Notes: generated from the sequence alone by a model not told the origin. A stretch of 64,000 bases of DNA from Fibrobacterota bacterium (GCA_947482115.1 CANKII010000001.1:372001-436000), one strand, 5' to 3'; positions 35,066 through 44,624 are shown, counted from the stretch's first letter. Translations and numbers: made by a program.

Positions 35066-35653
35066 TTATTTCTTCGCGAGATAGTCCGCAGTCGCAGCCA
35101 ATGTTCCCTTCATGGCCTTCTCACCCTTGTGCCAGTTGGCCGGGCAGACTTCGCCATGCTCTTCGCTGTACTGCAATGCGTCCAGCAAACGGAGGACTTC
35201 CTCCACGTTCCGGCCGATGGGACGGTGATGCACGACCTGCGCCTGAACCACGCCGTTCTTGTCGATCACGAATGAAGCACGGTAGGTGATGCCTGCGCCT
35301 TCATCCAGAACGTCATAGGCGCGGGCAACGCGCTTGTGAATATCCCCGATGATGGGGTAGGTCACGCCCTGAATGCCACCGTCGTTCTTCGGGGTGCGCA
35401 ACCATGCCATGTGGGAATGCACGGAGTCGATGGAGCAGCCGAGCAACACGGCGTTGCGGCTTTCAAATTCCTTTTTCACTTCCTCAAAGGCGTGGATTTC
35501 CGTGGGGCACACGAAGGTGAAATCCAGCGGATAAAAAAACAGCACGACGTACTGTTTGCCCTTGAACTGGGACAGGGTGATTTTCTGCTGGGTCTGGCCC
35601 ACTGCGGCGTCTTCTGTGAAATCCGGGGCTTCTTTTCCAACTAACACGGCCAT
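35066..35653 (-). CDS. Typical 2-Cys peroxiredoxin (AhpC/Prx1 type)
   Basis: Reduces hydrogen peroxide and alkyl hydroperoxides in the cytosol. 195 aa. The peroxidatic Cys49 lies in DFTFVCPTE and the resolving Cys170 in GEVCPANW, followed by the long C-terminal helix typical of the Prx1/AhpC group. YPIIGD and the RASFVID strand are also family-like. AAGGAA precedes the ATG. It lies 28 bases after the methyltransferase gene and may be co-transcribed; its own promoter would have to overlap that gene's end. No ahpF is next to it, so thioredoxin is the likely reductant. Confidence 0.95.
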   Translation of the reverse strand: MAVLVGKEAPDFTEDAAVGQTQQKITLSQFKGKQYVVLFFYPLDFTFVCPTEIHAFEEVKKEFESRNAVLLGCSIDSVHSHMAWLRTPKNDGGIQGVTYPIIGDIHKRVARAYDVLDEGAGITYRASFVIDKNGVVQAQVVHHRPIGRNVEEVLRLLDALQYSEEHGEVCPANWHKGEKAMKGTLAATADYLAKK

Positions 35654-35681
35654 GATGTTTTCCTTGTTTGGGTTCGGGTTG

Positions 35682-36431
35682 TCAATATAACAAAAGGCCC
35701 CAAACGGGTTCAGGGCCGATGATATCCGCTTTCCAGCCGGATTGTCTCAAAGAGAGGGCGGCTCCCTGCCAGAACATGGGCAATCCAATGGGTTCGAACA
35801 ACAAAACGCTTCCTCCCGGGCGGAGAAAGGATTTCCAAGCCGCAAGCTTGTCCGTAAAACCATAGCGCTGTTCCAGTTCATCCGGGTATCCGGGATCGGT
35901 GGCGTTTTCCGGTTCGCGCAGCCAGCTGTCCTCATCCGCATTCACCTCTCCCAAACTGTCTGCGGCAAGAATGAAATCGAATTGTTTTCCGGATAATCCC
36001 GGATCCAATTCGGTTGCAAAAGTTTCAAAACCCGCCGTCTGCAAATGCTTCCGACTTTCAGCCGACCAATCGGCAACAGAAACATTTGCTCCGAGCTCTT
36101 CCTTCAAATATCCTGCGAGATAACCGCCTCCTGCGCCGATATCGAGAATATTACGCTCGCGAAGAACCAATCCCGACAAGCACGCGCCAATGCGGCACAA
36201 CCTTTCAAAGCGAAAGGATGCGAGTAAATCCGACAATCCGTGGGAAACGCAAAAATCATAAAACGCCCGGCAGGTGTGTTCCACGGGATAACCGACGAAA
36301 CTCCGGTGAAGGCGTTGGAAAACAGGGAGGTTCGGGGATGCAAGTCGCGACTCGACAACCTTTAACACTTCATCCCAATTCAGGGGCTTTAAACCCTGTC
36401 GGCGGAAATAATCTTGGGGAGAGGCGCGCAT
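35682..36431 (-). CDS. SAM-dependent methyltransferase, substrate unknown
   Basis: 249 aa. The class I SAM motif I is ILDIGAGGGYLAG (residues 95-107), followed by VADWSAES at the end of strand 2 and DFILAADSLGEV at motif II/III. A helical N-terminal region of about 90 residues (RRQGLKPLNWDEVLKVV) is not a standard methyltransferase part and may recognise the substrate. The C-terminal strands include RPGGSVLLFEPIGLP. Divergent from glgP across 110 bases that must hold both promoters; I see no confident -35/-10 pair there. Confidence 0.82.
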   Translation of the reverse strand: MRASPQDYFRRQGLKPLNWDEVLKVVESRLASPNLPVFQRLHRSFVGYPVEHTCRAFYDFCVSHGLSDLLASFRFERLCRIGACLSGLVLRERNILDIGAGGGYLAGYLKEELGANVSVADWSAESRKHLQTAGFETFATELDPGLSGKQFDFILAADSLGEVNADEDSWLREPENATDPGYPDELEQRYGFTDKLAAWKSFLRPGGSVLLFEPIGLPMFWQGAALSLRQSGWKADIIGPEPVWGLLLY

Positions 36432-36541
36432 AAGTGGAAACGGCAGGAAGCAAGGTACGCTTTTGATGGCGAAAAAACGAATATTGCTACCATTGAATCA
36501 AACTCGCATTTCTTCTCTTTAACTTTTTCAAGGACGCCCGC

Positions 36542-39043
36542 ATGTCCACCGCAACCCAGGTTCAGGAACCGTCCGTAGATTCGGAATCCACCGGCTCGGA
36601 ATTTCCGAAACAACCGTTTCAAGCCGCCTTTCTCCGCCATCTCAAATATTCGCTCGGCAAGGACAAGTATTCCGCCACACCCTACGACAAATATCTGGCG
36701 TTGTGCTATGCCGCCCGGGACAAGCTGATTCAACGCTGGATCAAAACGCAGCAGACCTATTACAAACAAGATGTCCGCCGCATCTATTACCTCTCCTTGG
36801 AGTTCCTGATGGGCCGTTCGCTCGGCAACGCCCTGATCAATTTGGGTATCTGGGACGAGGCCCGTGCTGCCCTGTATGAACTGGGCATGGAGCTGGAGGA
36901 TTTGCGCGAACAGGAATTGGAGGCGGGCCTCGGCAACGGCGGTCTCGGACGCCTCGCCGCCTGTTTTCTCGATTCCATGGCCACGCTGGAACTCCCGGCC
37001 TACGGATACGGCCTTCGCTACGACTACGGAATGTTCCACCAGAAAATCCGCAACGGGTTTCAGGAGGAACACCCAGACAACTGGTTGAAGCAAACCAATC
37101 CCTGGGAAATCGGACGCCCTGAATACACGGTCACCATCCATTTCAAGGGCAAAGTGGTATCCCGCAAGAACGATCACGGTGTTCTGGTTTTTGAATGGAT
37201 TGACACCGAAGATGTGCTGGCTTGTCCGTTCGACACACCCATTCCCGGATACGCCAACCACACCGTGAACACCTTGCGTTTGTGGTCCGCCAAATCCGCG
37301 GATGAATTCGGACTGAACTATTTCAACAGCGGAGATTATCTCGACGCCAGCAAGGACATTGCGCTGGCGGAAAGCATTTCCAAGGTGCTGTACCCGAATG
37401 ACTCCTCCATGAACGGGAAGGAACTCCGGCTCAAGCAGCAGTATTTCCTCTGCTCTGCGACATTGCAGGATATTCTTCGCCGTTACAAGAAATTCCACAA
37501 GGATTGCGGACGCCTTGCGGAAAAAGTCACCCTGCAGCTCAATGATACGCATCCGGCCATTGCCATTCCCGAATTGATGCGTTTGTTGATCGACTTGGAA
37601 GGGCTTTCGTGGGAACAAGCCTGGGACATTACGACACGGGTTTTCGCCTATACCAATCACACCCTTCTTCCCGAAGCGCTGGAAAAGTGGAGCGTGGATT
37701 TGATGGGACGGCTTCTGCCGCGCCATCTGCAAATCATTTATGAAATCAACTCCCGTTTTCTGAAACAGGTTTCGTGGAAACATCCCATGGATCTGGATCG
37801 GCTGAAGCGCATGTCCCTGATCGAGGAGGGGGAACAGCGTTCGGTGCGCATGGCCTATCTGGCCGTGGTCGGTTCACATGCGGTGAACGGTGTGGCCGCG
37901 TTGCACAGCGAACTGCTCGAAACGCGTGTGCTGCAGGATTTCTACGAAATGGCACCGGAGAAATTCCACAACAAGACCAACGGCATTACGCCGCGTCGCT
38001 GGCTACTCAACGCCAACAAGCCGTTGGCCGCGCTCATCACCGAAAAAATCGGTTCGGGCTGGGCCAAGGACTTTTCCGGAATTCGCGAACTGGAAAAATT
38101 CGCCGGAGATGCCGCCTTCGCCGAACGTTGGCGCGAAGTAAAACGCCTGAACAAGCAACGCCTTGCGGACTTCATCCGTTTCACGCAGGATATTGAAGTG
38201 CATCCCGAAGCATTGTTCGACGTGCAGATCAAGCGCATGCATGAATACAAGCGGCAGGCATTGAACGTGCTGCACATCGTCCATCTCTACAACGAGATCA
38301 AGGCCGGTGGTGGCAAGGACATGGTTCCCCGCGTCTTCATCTTTGGCGGCAAAGCCGCCCCCGGCTATTTCATGGCCAAGCTGATCATCAAACTGATCAA
38401 CTCGGTGGCCGAGGTCATCAACAATGATCCGGATTCCCGCCGTCTGTTGCAGGTGGTGTTCATGGAGGATTACCGCGTCTCTGCAGCCGAAAGGATTTTC
38501 CCCGCCAGCGATCTTTCGGAGCAAATCTCAACTGCGGGAACCGAGGCCAGCGGAACGGGCAACATGAAATTCGCCATCAACGGCGCGCTAACCATCGGAA
38601 CCCTCGACGGAGCCAATATCGAGATTCGCGAGGAAGTGGGTGAGGACAACTTTTTCATTTTCGGCATGACCACCGAAGAAGTGCGGCAAAAGAAGACGGC
38701 GGGTTACAACCCCGAGTCTTGCCTGAAAAAGGACCTCCGCCTCAAGGCCGTTTTCGACCTGTTCCAGGTCGGGCATTTTTCGCCGGAAGAGCCGGGATTG
38801 TTCACCCCGTTCATCGATAGTCTGCTGCATCACGACGAATACATGCTGCTGGAGGATTTCTCCGATTACGTGGCCTGCCAGCAGCGCGTCTCGGATTTGT
38901 ACCGAAATCAGGAAAGTTGGACGCAAAAAGCCATTCTCAACGTGGCTCGAATGGGTAAATTTTCCTCCGACCGGACCATATTTGAATACAACCGGGATGT
39001 GTGGAAGGCGACGCCGACCCCCATCGCTCTGGACGCGGGATAA
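36542..39043 (+). CDS. glgP: Glycogen/starch/alpha-glucan phosphorylase
   Basis: Releases glucose-1-phosphate from alpha-1,4-glucans. 833 aa, normal length. The N-terminal half shows RIYYLSLEFLMGRSLGNAL, LGNGGLGRLAACFLDSMA and the YGYGLRYDYGMF stretch. The PLP site is EASGTGNMKFAINGALTIGT (Lys near 676) followed by LDGANIEI. VQLNDTHPAIAIPEL is represented as LQLNDTHPAIAIPEL. AAGGA stands eight bases before the ATG. It leads a rightward group with the Prs-like and kinase genes, only 18 and 3 bases apart. Confidence 0.96.
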   Translation: MSTATQVQEPSVDSESTGSEFPKQPFQAAFLRHLKYSLGKDKYSATPYDKYLALCYAARDKLIQRWIKTQQTYYKQDVRRIYYLSLEFLMGRSLGNALINLGIWDEARAALYELGMELEDLREQELEAGLGNGGLGRLAACFLDSMATLELPAYGYGLRYDYGMFHQKIRNGFQEEHPDNWLKQTNPWEIGRPEYTVTIHFKGKVVSRKNDHGVLVFEWIDTEDVLACPFDTPIPGYANHTVNTLRLWSAKSADEFGLNYFNSGDYLDASKDIALAESISKVLYPNDSSMNGKELRLKQQYFLCSATLQDILRRYKKFHKDCGRLAEKVTLQLNDTHPAIAIPELMRLLIDLEGLSWEQAWDITTRVFAYTNHTLLPEALEKWSVDLMGRLLPRHLQIIYEINSRFLKQVSWKHPMDLDRLKRMSLIEEGEQRSVRMAYLAVVGSHAVNGVAALHSELLETRVLQDFYEMAPEKFHNKTNGITPRRWLLNANKPLAALITEKIGSGWAKDFSGIRELEKFAGDAAFAERWREVKRLNKQRLADFIRFTQDIEVHPEALFDVQIKRMHEYKRQALNVLHIVHLYNEIKAGGGKDMVPRVFIFGGKAAPGYFMAKLIIKLINSVAEVINNDPDSRRLLQVVFMEDYRVSAAERIFPASDLSEQISTAGTEASGTGNMKFAINGALTIGTLDGANIEIREEVGEDNFFIFGMTTEEVRQKKTAGYNPESCLKKDLRLKAVFDLFQVGHFSPEEPGLFTPFIDSLLHHDEYMLLEDFSDYVACQQRVSDLYRNQESWTQKAILNVARMGKFSSDRTIFEYNRDVWKATPTPIALDAG

Positions 39044-39061
39044 AGAACGGAACAAAAAAGA

Positions 39062-40225
39062 ATGGCCATGCGCGATTTGATCATCATCTCCAATGTTTCC
39101 GACGACCCGTTTGCCATTGACATCGGACACGCCTGCGGACAAGTGGAGGACATGGCCGATCTCATTTCCCTGAAGGTGTACGCCAACACGGAATTCTGTC
39201 CCCGCTATCTCAGCGACGAAAACGACATGGACCATATCGGCCAGTCCCTTACAGGCAAGGTGGTGGTCATCTGTTCGACGGCCACGGATCACACCCGCGG
39301 CGCACTGGCCATGCGCACCATGGTATTAGCCCGCGCCGCCAAAGACAACGGCGCCCGCAAGGTGATTCTGGTCGAACCCGATCTCTTCTTCTCGGCGCAA
39401 GACCGCGGCCCTTTCCGTGGGGCGGATGAAGAATCCCGGTCGGTTGAGGATCTCAAGAAATTTGACGGTCAGGCCTTTACGGGAAAACTCTATGCGGAAT
39501 TGCTGCATTCCTCCGGCGTGGACGCCGTCATCACCGTTCACAACCACAGTTCCAAGGTTCAAAAACTTTTCAGCCAGACTTTCAACGGCGGTTTTTACAA
39601 CCTCATCCCCGACGAGCTCTATGCGGATTATATCAAGTATTCCGACATGGTCAGCACGGGAACCGACGGTTCCAACCTCGTGCTCTGCGCGCCCGACATG
39701 GGGGCCATACCCTTCGTCAATCAGGTGCAGAAATCCATCGGCTTGCCCAAAGTGGCCCGCATTGTGATGCAGAAGTCCCGCGCCGGGGAACGCCAGGTGA
39801 GCATGACCGTCAGCGAACAGTCCGACATCACTTTGGAGCAACTGGAGGGCAAGGACGTCATCGTATTGGACGACATGGTGCGCACCGGTTCCACCATCAT
39901 GGAATGCTGCCGCCGATTACGCGCGGGAAATCCCAACAAGATCTGCTTCGGAGTCACGCATTTTTACGCCTCACCCGAGGGCCGCGAAAACCTCAATACA
40001 CGCGAGCTGGATGAAATCCTCTCGCTGAACACCATCCCCTCCATCCTGAACCGCGACACGCAGGGGCGGTTGCGGAAAAAGATGGTGGTCTTGAAAATCG
40101 AAAAGTGGATCGCCCGCTTTCTGTTGAAGCATCTGGACCGCGACGCCTCCAAATTCGATCGCAGTTTTTATTCTGTCGACATGTCCTCCAAAAATCCGAG
40201 GTGGCGTCCGAACACCGGACGATGA
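39062..40225 (+). CDS. Ribose-phosphate pyrophosphokinase (Prs family)
   Basis: 387 aa, longer than the usual 310-320 aa of Prs. The C-terminal PRPP-binding loop VIVLDDMVRTGSTIMECC (about 265-282) is intact. The N-terminal half has LKVYANTEFCPRY (the position of the usual FxxGExxV), VVVICSTATDHTRGALAM (place of the V-x-Q-S motif) and AKDNGARKVILVEP. VDAVITVHNHS stands where Prs has the catalytic TVDLH region (here TVHNHS). These departures suggest a divergent Prs subgroup, possibly with altered regulation or activity. The start could be ATG 39062 or 39068. Three bases separate it from the kinase gene. Confidence 0.85.
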   Translation: MAMRDLIIISNVSDDPFAIDIGHACGQVEDMADLISLKVYANTEFCPRYLSDENDMDHIGQSLTGKVVVICSTATDHTRGALAMRTMVLARAAKDNGARKVILVEPDLFFSAQDRGPFRGADEESRSVEDLKKFDGQAFTGKLYAELLHSSGVDAVITVHNHSSKVQKLFSQTFNGGFYNLIPDELYADYIKYSDMVSTGTDGSNLVLCAPDMGAIPFVNQVQKSIGLPKVARIVMQKSRAGERQVSMTVSEQSDITLEQLEGKDVIVLDDMVRTGSTIMECCRRLRAGNPNKICFGVTHFYASPEGRENLNTRELDEILSLNTIPSILNRDTQGRLRKKMVVLKIEKWIARFLLKHLDRDASKFDRSFYSVDMSSKNPRWRPNTGR

Positions 40226-40228
40226 TTC

Positions 40229-41677
40229 ATGGAACTGGGACGCTACCAAATCCTCAGGCCATTGGGCCAAGGCGGTATGGCCACGGTGTATCTGGGCGAA
40301 GACCCCCTGTTGAACCGTCTGGTGGCGATCAAGGTGATTCAAAGCCATCTGTCCTCCAATGAGAAACTGATCGCCCGCTTCACAGTCGAAGCCAAAACCA
40401 TTGCGGCCCTGAGGCATGTGAACATCGTCGAGATATTCGATTTCGGCGTTCAGGAAAACCAGCAATTCCTCGTCATGGAATATATCGACGGCCAGAGCCT
40501 GCAAACGATTTGCACGGCCATGACTGGCAGACCCATGCCGGACACGGTGGCGGCCGCCATCATTTACCAGGCCGCTGAGGGGCTCACCTCTGCCGAACGC
40601 CATGGGGTCGTGCATCGCGATATCAAGCCGGAAAACCTTTTGTTCAATTCCGCAGGCGTTCTCAAAATCACCGACTTCGGAATCGCCCATATCGCCGACG
40701 AGCAATCGCGCACTCAAACCGGCGCGGTTTTGGGTTCTCCCAATTTCATGTCACCGGAACAGGTGGAGGGACTCAAACCCACGCATACCACGGATCTTTT
40801 TTCGTTGGGCGGCGTGTTTTATTCCTGTCTCACGGGAAGAATGCCCTTTACCGGCAACAGCATTCCGGCCACCTTGCGCAACATCTGTGAAAAGCCGCAT
40901 GCCCCGGTGGCGGAGCGCAACCCGGACGCGGATCCCGTTCTCATTCAAATCGTCGACACGTTGCTGCAAAAAGCCCCCGCTGATCGCGGAGAGGGGGCGC
41001 GCTGGCTGGCGCACCAACTGCGGGACTGGCTCAACAGTCACGGCATCGTCGATCCTGTGGAGCACGTTCATTCCTTCGTTGAAGGACTCAGTCTTCCTTC
41101 AAGTCCCACTCAAACCGGTTCCAAATTTCTGGGAATCGATCTTCCCCGGTTTGGATCGATCGGAGGAATTTCCAACAAATCCATTTTTTCAACGGAGAAG
41201 ACAACCTGGATCTGGATCACAATCTTCGGGTCCCTTGCAGCCGTTGTGATTTTCTTCTGGCTTTTTTTAAAGCACAATAACCCGCCGCCAGTTGCGGCAC
41301 CTCCCAATTCAGGCATAGCCGAAACTTCGGTGTTGGATTCCGGCATCAAGGCCCACAATCCGGCCAAGATTACAGGGGATTCCAAATCCGGTTCGGCATC
41401 AGGAAATTCCTCCAAAACATCCGGAAAGCGGACCGCAGATTCCAGCAGTACCTCTCCCGCCCAACCCGGTGCCGTTCTGATTGAATCTGCACCGCCTTTC
41501 GCGGCAATTAATGTGGATGGCAAGGCGGAAGGGGAGACTCCGATGAAAACCTGGCTGGAACTTCCTCCCGGCAAACATCATTTAGAGCTTGTTCATCGCC
41601 TGGCGCCCCCCTTTGACACGGACATCGTTGTATCCCCAGGATCGCGTCGAAAGTTCAAATTCAAGCTTGAACGTTGA
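40229..41677 (+). CDS. Membrane Ser/Thr protein kinase with extracytoplasmic PEGA domain
   Basis: 482 aa. Residues 1-270 are an intact Hanks-type kinase: LGQGGMATVYLG loop, Lys35 in VAIKVI, Glu54, HRDIKPENLLF (Asp131), TDFGIAH (Asp149), SPEQ. A single membrane span lies at 327-348 (WIWITIFGSLAAVVIFFWLF). A Ser/Thr/Lys-rich linker leads to a PEGA domain at about 414-482 (PFAAINVDGKAEGETPMKTW...PPGKHHLELVH). So the kinase is cytoplasmic and senses or anchors through the periplasmic PEGA part. Translational neighbour of the Prs-like gene, which may be a substrate; that is inference from position. Confidence 0.93.
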   Translation: MELGRYQILRPLGQGGMATVYLGEDPLLNRLVAIKVIQSHLSSNEKLIARFTVEAKTIAALRHVNIVEIFDFGVQENQQFLVMEYIDGQSLQTICTAMTGRPMPDTVAAAIIYQAAEGLTSAERHGVVHRDIKPENLLFNSAGVLKITDFGIAHIADEQSRTQTGAVLGSPNFMSPEQVEGLKPTHTTDLFSLGGVFYSCLTGRMPFTGNSIPATLRNICEKPHAPVAERNPDADPVLIQIVDTLLQKAPADRGEGARWLAHQLRDWLNSHGIVDPVEHVHSFVEGLSLPSSPTQTGSKFLGIDLPRFGSIGGISNKSIFSTEKTTWIWITIFGSLAAVVIFFWLFLKHNNPPPVAAPPNSGIAETSVLDSGIKAHNPAKITGDSKSGSASGNSSKTSGKRTADSSSTSPAQPGAVLIESAPPFAAINVDGKAEGETPMKTWLELPPGKHHLELVHRLAPPFDTDIVVSPGSRRKFKFKLER

Positions 41678-41742
41678 AATTTCCGCTGTTTTGGCTTCCC
41701 GGCGGAGTTATATTCCAATCTACCGTGGAGGAGCATCCCCAG

Positions 41743-42492
41743 ATGAAAATGATGAAAAAGCTTTCGCTGCAAATGGCCCTGTCCGCCTCACTGCTCATGG
41801 CCGTTTCGGCATTTTCCCAGACCGAGGTGTTTGAACAGGATTTTTCCGGTATTCACCCCTACACCGGGCTGAAGTGGAATTCCAAAATTACGCAGCCTGT
41901 GCTGGGTGTCGAATACACCATTGAAAGCCGGGCCACGCTCGGTATGCAAATGGGCATGTCCCTGAAGGACACCATGTTCTCCACGCCCCCGCATGATTCG
42001 CTGAGCGCCTCCAAAATCCACTCCTACTTCTTCAACCCCTATGCAGAATTTGAATTGCTGGAACCGGATGCCAACAGCAAACTGGCCTTCTCCATCCGCA
42101 CCGATTACATCTTCGAAAGCGCACCTTCTGACAGCGGCAGAAACAATTTTCGCCGCCACAGTTTCGGAATCGGCCCCGTGTTCGGCTATCGGTTGCATGC
42201 CAATGAAAAAATCGACGTCATCCCGCAACTGGCGGGCGAATATTTCTTCACCTCTTGGAAAAGAAACTGGCTGGGCGTGCGCCGTGCCGATGGGACCTAC
42301 ACCGCGGGAGTTTACGACGACGATTATTTCAACCAGGTGGACGTTTCCATTTCGGCTGACGTGCTGTACCGTCTCAATGAAGTCCAGGGGCTGACTGCTG
42401 AACCCAAGGTGGTTTTGAAACTGGGCCAAGGACGCAGAAGTTCCGACCTTTTGAACATCGATCTGCATATCGGCTACTATCGATCCTTCTGA
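41743..42492 (+). CDS. Outer-membrane beta-barrel protein, unknown function
   Basis: 249 aa from ATG 41743, nine bases after GGAGGAG; the frame is open further upstream but has no signal peptide there. Signal peptide MALSASLLMAVSAFSQ. The body alternates aromatic strands and polar turns (AFSIRTDYIFESAPSDSG, RHSFGIGPVFGYRLHANEK, IPQLAGEYFFTSWKRNW, LNIDLHIGYYRSF) and ends in Phe, as barrels do for BAM recognition. No named family. Sits between the kinase and larC. Confidence 0.78.
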   Translation: MKMMKKLSLQMALSASLLMAVSAFSQTEVFEQDFSGIHPYTGLKWNSKITQPVLGVEYTIESRATLGMQMGMSLKDTMFSTPPHDSLSASKIHSYFFNPYAEFELLEPDANSKLAFSIRTDYIFESAPSDSGRNNFRRHSFGIGPVFGYRLHANEKIDVIPQLAGEYFFTSWKRNWLGVRRADGTYTAGVYDDDYFNQVDVSISADVLYRLNEVQGLTAEPKVVLKLGQGRRSSDLLNIDLHIGYYRSF

Positions 42493-42525
42493 CGCTGTTT
42501 TCTCCCTCCCGCGTGGAGGCGGTTT

Positions 42526-43713
42526 TTGTCCAGAACTCTGTTATTTGAAATGTCGGCGGGGGTATCCGGGGATATGATTCTCGGAGGGCTTTTCGCGCTC
42601 GGCTTTGACCCCGAAATTCTCAATGCTGTTTTGCGCGAAACGAAACTCCCGGCTTCGGTATATTCAGAAACGGTGATGGTCCATGGGGTAAAATCCATGA
42701 GAGTCCGGGTGTTGTGCCTTGAAGCCAATCCACCTCATCGCGGCCTGAAAGATTTTCTTTCGCTTCTCGAAAAAAACCGTCTTCCTCCTGCAGTGGAGAA
42801 GACCGCTGAAAATATTTTCCGGCGTCTTGCGGAAGCCGAAGCCGAAATCCACGGTATTCCAATCGAAGAAGTTCATTTCCACGAGATCGGCGGATTGGAC
42901 ACATTCGTCGACGTGCTGGGGGCTGTTCTGGGTATGCAACATCTCGGTGTGGAGAAATGTTTGGCAACGCCTTTTCCCTTTGGACGCGGCAGCCTTAAAA
43001 TAGCCCACGGTGTTTTACCGGAACCCGCTCCGGCCACATTGCTACTTACACGGGGCTTTCCCTCCTTCCGCACCGGTTGGGAAGGGGAACATTGCACCCC
43101 GACGGGCGCAGCCATTGTGACCACCGTGGCACAACCCGTCACACCGGAATGGACGTCAATCTTGAATGCAGTCGGCCAGGGAGCCGGGTCCCGGGATCCG
43201 GTCGATCGCGCCAACGTGTTGCGCCTTTGTTTGTATGATGAAACCACCGCTGCCGATGCCGCATTTCAAATGTGTCAGATTGAATGCAATCTCGACAATG
43301 CCACTCCGGAACAGGTGGCTTATGCGGTGGAATGTCTCTTTGCAGCGGGATGTCTGGATGCCTGGCAGGAATCGATCGTCATGAAAAAAGGCCGGTTGGG
43401 AGTGAAGCTTAGCGCTTTGGCAACTCCGACTTTGCGCGATGAGGCCATGCGCATCATCGCCACGGAAACCCCGGCGGGAGGATTACGCTGGTTTCCCGTG
43501 CGCCGGCATGTCAGCCATAAAAAATCCGCAAACATCGACACCGGATTCGGCGCCGTGGAAGCCAAGGAAATTGTGTTTCCCGCATGGGGACTGCAACGGG
43601 TTCAACCCGAATATGAAAGCCTCCGCACCACGGCAAAAGAAAAATCCGTTCCCTTGCGCAAGGTGCAGGAAGCCGCAACAGAATCTATGCGCAATAAAAA
43701 GGGGAAGACGTGA
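42526..43713 (+). CDS. larC: Nickel-pincer cofactor cyclometallase LarC
   Basis: Inserts nickel into pyridinium-3,5-bisthiocarboxylate mononucleotide, last step of the nickel-pincer cofactor of lactate racemase and related LarA enzymes (family formerly DUF111). 395 aa from TTG 42526, seven bases after GGAGG. Motifs: MSAGVSGDMILGGLFALG, EVHFHEIGGLDTFVDVLG, RGSLKIAHGVLPEPAPAT, and CTPTGAAIV, which belong to LarC1; the C-terminal nucleotide-binding LarC2 part is fused in one frame (IECNLDNATPEQVAYAVE). larA, larB and larE are not in the window. GTGA overlap with the next gene. Confidence 0.93.
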   Translation: MSRTLLFEMSAGVSGDMILGGLFALGFDPEILNAVLRETKLPASVYSETVMVHGVKSMRVRVLCLEANPPHRGLKDFLSLLEKNRLPPAVEKTAENIFRRLAEAEAEIHGIPIEEVHFHEIGGLDTFVDVLGAVLGMQHLGVEKCLATPFPFGRGSLKIAHGVLPEPAPATLLLTRGFPSFRTGWEGEHCTPTGAAIVTTVAQPVTPEWTSILNAVGQGAGSRDPVDRANVLRLCLYDETTAADAAFQMCQIECNLDNATPEQVAYAVECLFAAGCLDAWQESIVMKKGRLGVKLSALATPTLRDEAMRIIATETPAGGLRWFPVRRHVSHKKSANIDTGFGAVEAKEIVFPAWGLQRVQPEYESLRTTAKEKSVPLRKVQEAATESMRNKKGKT

Positions 43714-44624
43714 ATTTTCCCGGCCTTCCCGGCAATCCGAAAAAAGGCGATTCCCATCGCCTGATGGGAAAATTGATCGCCTATGTCCGACTTGAGGGAC
43801 GCGACGATGTGAATCCCGTTTCCGAAGGGAATGATGCGGAGAACGAAGTCTCGCCTTTGGAGGGGCTTGTGCGCAATGGCATTCTCGCCGTGCAGGCCAA
43901 CTATGTGGACCAGCGCAACATCCGCGACTTCTTCAAAAAAGAATTCGGCATCTCGCTCGAAAAGGGTATTCAAGAAGTGATTGAGCAGGCCCGGGAAACC
44001 GGCGGACTTGAAGGAGCGTTGGATCCGGAAGCGGTGAAGGAACGACTGGAGTCCATGAAGAACGCCGACTTCATTCCCATTCCCGCCAAGGTGGCTTACT
44101 TTTCCTCCGAAGAGGAAATGATGGGGCAGGACGCCGATATCTATTACCTCGGTTCCTTCACCGTGCTGAGCCACGCGCATTTGTGCGTGAACGCCTTTCC
44201 CATACTGTATCAGGCTTATTATCGCGAGCAGGAACACCGCGAAGTGGAGCAGGAAATTTCCATGCTGCTGCAAACGGTGGAAGTACAGCCCAAATCCATT
44301 GTCTCCGAAGCGCGCTCCACGGACACACGCGAAGGTTGGAAGCAGCATTTGCTCAAGAACCTCATCCCGCGCATGATCTATACGCGCGGTGATGCGGAAG
44401 GACAGGCCGAACATGAAAAATCGGTAAGTGAATTCCGCGCGTTCATGGAAGAGTTTGGGTTTCCGGAGGACACCGAAGCGATCGTCAACTTGATCGAAAA
44501 CTCCACCGCTTTTGATCCGGTGGCGTTGCGAAAACTGGAATTATTGGTTGCGAAAGTCGAGGCGCTGCAAACCGAAAACTATGAACGCATTGATAGCATT
44601 AAAAAGGAACTGGATGCCATGTAA
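43710..44624 (+). CDS. Conserved-looking hypothetical protein coupled to larC
   Basis: 304 aa from GTG 43710, overlapping the larC stop by 4 bp. No signal peptide or membrane span; strongly acidic with long helices (FFKKEFGISLEKGIQEVIEQ, EQEHREVEQEISMLLQTVE, LELLVAKVEALQTENYERI). A middle beta segment reads DFIPIPAKVAYFSSEEEMMG and DADIYYLGSFTVLSHAHLCV. I recognise no family or catalytic motif. Overlap with larC suggests joint expression, and a role with it is possible but unproven. Its last two residues and stop (AM-TAA) lie inside a palindrome. Confidence 0.75.
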   Translation: MNFPGLPGNPKKGDSHRLMGKLIAYVRLEGRDDVNPVSEGNDAENEVSPLEGLVRNGILAVQANYVDQRNIRDFFKKEFGISLEKGIQEVIEQARETGGLEGALDPEAVKERLESMKNADFIPIPAKVAYFSSEEEMMGQDADIYYLGSFTVLSHAHLCVNAFPILYQAYYREQEHREVEQEISMLLQTVEVQPKSIVSEARSTDTREGWKQHLLKNLIPRMIYTRGDAEGQAEHEKSVSEFRAFMEEFGFPEDTEAIVNLIENSTAFDPVALRKLELLVAKVEALQTENYERIDSIKKELDAM

